Source: Bryobacterales bacterium (GTDB lineage Bacteria; Acidobacteriota; Terriglobia; Bryobacterales; Bryobacteraceae). From it: a stretch of 14,564 nucleotides of DNA. The stretch lies in the NCBI GenBank assembly GCA_003139735.1, contig PLGA01000565.1:4915-19478 (forward strand), given 5' to 3'. The position numbers were made by a program, and so were the translations under genes. This document shows positions 13,924 through 14,564 of this stretch, piece after piece (position 1 is the first letter of the stretch; every line of letters starts with the position of its first letter). Below the pieces are notes generated by a model that saw only the letters and a list, made by a program, of their open reading frames with translations, was not told the DNA's origin and ran no database searches.

Positions 13924-14329
13924 TCATAGCCCCGGCTTGGCCGCCGGATTATCGGGAAACGGGGACCGGTCGCGGATATACTTCCGCAGGGTGTCGAGCA
14001 ACTTGTGGCGGGTCTGGCGCATGATGGCGACCTCGGTCGCGCCGTTTAAGAACGCCTGTGTGGCGAAGCCGGCGCGCGGGCTGTGGCTGGCGTAGCCCGC
14101 GAGATCGAGGCCAGCGGACTCGGCGGCGCGTTTGACGATGCGGGCGATGGAGCCGGCGTTGAGGCGGCCGGAAGCGACGCGCCCGTGGCGGTCGACGCCG
14201 AGGAAGGCCGGCCCTGCCGGTGAGGCCAGCAGAAGCGATCCAGGCTCGGTAGCTGCGCACTGGGCAGGTGGCGGCTGCGGAGCCTCGGGGGTTGCCGGAC
14301 GCGTGCATATCGCCTTCGACATCGATCAA
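13924..14329 (-). pseudogene. Tyrosine recombinase/integrase C-terminal remnant, truncated and frame-broken
   Basis: Two minus-strand frames together give the C-terminal catalytic part of a phage-type integrase. The first (from 14329) reads CPVRSYRAWIASAGLTG. After one extra base at 14215 the second continues GPAFLGVDRHGRV, IVKRAAESAGLDLAGYASHS, PRAGFATQAFLNGATEVAIM and RQTRHKLLDTLRKYIRDRSP. Catalytic H and R (HSPR), the second His (RHK, usually GHK) and the nucleophile Tyr in RKYIRDR are all visible. The N-terminal DNA-binding domain and the first catalytic Arg are absent, as nothing integrase-like is found upstream to the window edge. It is therefore inactive unless the missing part lies elsewhere. 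It marks former mobile-element activity beside the small stress-gene set. Confidence 0.8.
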
Positions 14330-14564
14330 CCGGGAATAACACGGTCGCTCCAGTGTTCGCGGCCCGGCAATTCGGGGTAGTCCCGCATGATGTCGACCAC
14401 GGATTTGACCAGGCGAAAGCGAACGGACTCGCGGTACGGGGCGAAACCCCCGCAGGGTACAGGAGGTTCACTCCCACCGATTCACCCACGAATTCCCCTG
14501 ACGAGTGCATCGGTCAAGGCTGCGACCCCGTCTGTTGTTTATTCGGCTCTGCGCAGGAATCCGA
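14330..14564. other. Window edge with an unrecognised coding-like fragment
   Basis: On the minus strand the codons ending in a TGA at 14326 (open back to about 14481) read PYRESVRFRLVKSVVDIMRD, then YPELPGREHWSDRVIPG. Its composition looks like real protein, yet it has no start codon in the open stretch and I know no family for it. It abuts the integrase remnant: its stop overlaps the first recognisable integrase frame. It could be the 3' end of a gene broken by the rearrangement that removed the integrase N-terminus. No attachment site or repeat is evident at the junction. Confidence 0.35.

Noticed and set aside
9693-14564. Insertion sequence or CRISPR array as cause of the disrupted region
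   Set aside because: No transposase frames, terminal inverted repeats with target duplications, or regularly spaced repeats were found; only an integrase remnant is present.

Overview
The window reads as chromosome of a GC-rich soil acidobacterium of the Solibacter/Bryobacter type. The main evidence is two lineage-typical families: a TIGR03435-type secreted protein (2952-3902, minus) and a protein ending in the TIGR03437 'Solibacter C-terminal' domain (8079-9665, minus). Family names are assigned by recognition of motifs, not by a search.

Left part (1-9700), where every gene is intact: the end of an RND efflux operon (permease C-terminus, membrane-fusion adaptor, outer-membrane lipoprotein factor, joined by two 4-base ATGA overlaps); a convergent TIGR03435 protein; a divergent Tat-exported enolase-superfamily enzyme carrying the complete mandelate-racemase residue set; an MgtA-type P-type ATPase; and a secreted protein with two tandem beta-rich modules plus the TIGR03437 domain.

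Right part (9700-14564), an accessory and decaying region: remnants of a RibD/dihydrofolate-reductase-like protein (two frame breaks), a glycosyltransferase (one break, truncated), a small exported protein (one extra T), a BON-domain tail, a CsbD-like gene (in-frame amber codon) and a tyrosine recombinase (truncated, one break). Among these sit intact genes: a SAM methyltransferase, an lmo0937-type mini membrane protein, a PRC-barrel protein and a DUF3309-like mini membrane protein. The small genes form a stress-type set of the kind often seen together in soil bacteria. The recombinase remnant suggests the set lies in a former mobile element or integration hotspot.

The main caveat is that five of the six disrupted genes carry single-base length changes, all within the last 4.6 kb. 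This could be real gene decay or poor local consensus near a contig end, and read-level data would decide. No tRNA, rRNA, CRISPR array or complete insertion sequence was seen. I did not find a clearly new multi-gene system. The best leads are the decay hotspot, the amber-interrupted CsbD gene, the palindrome at the PRC-barrel promoter and the duplicated-module secreted protein.
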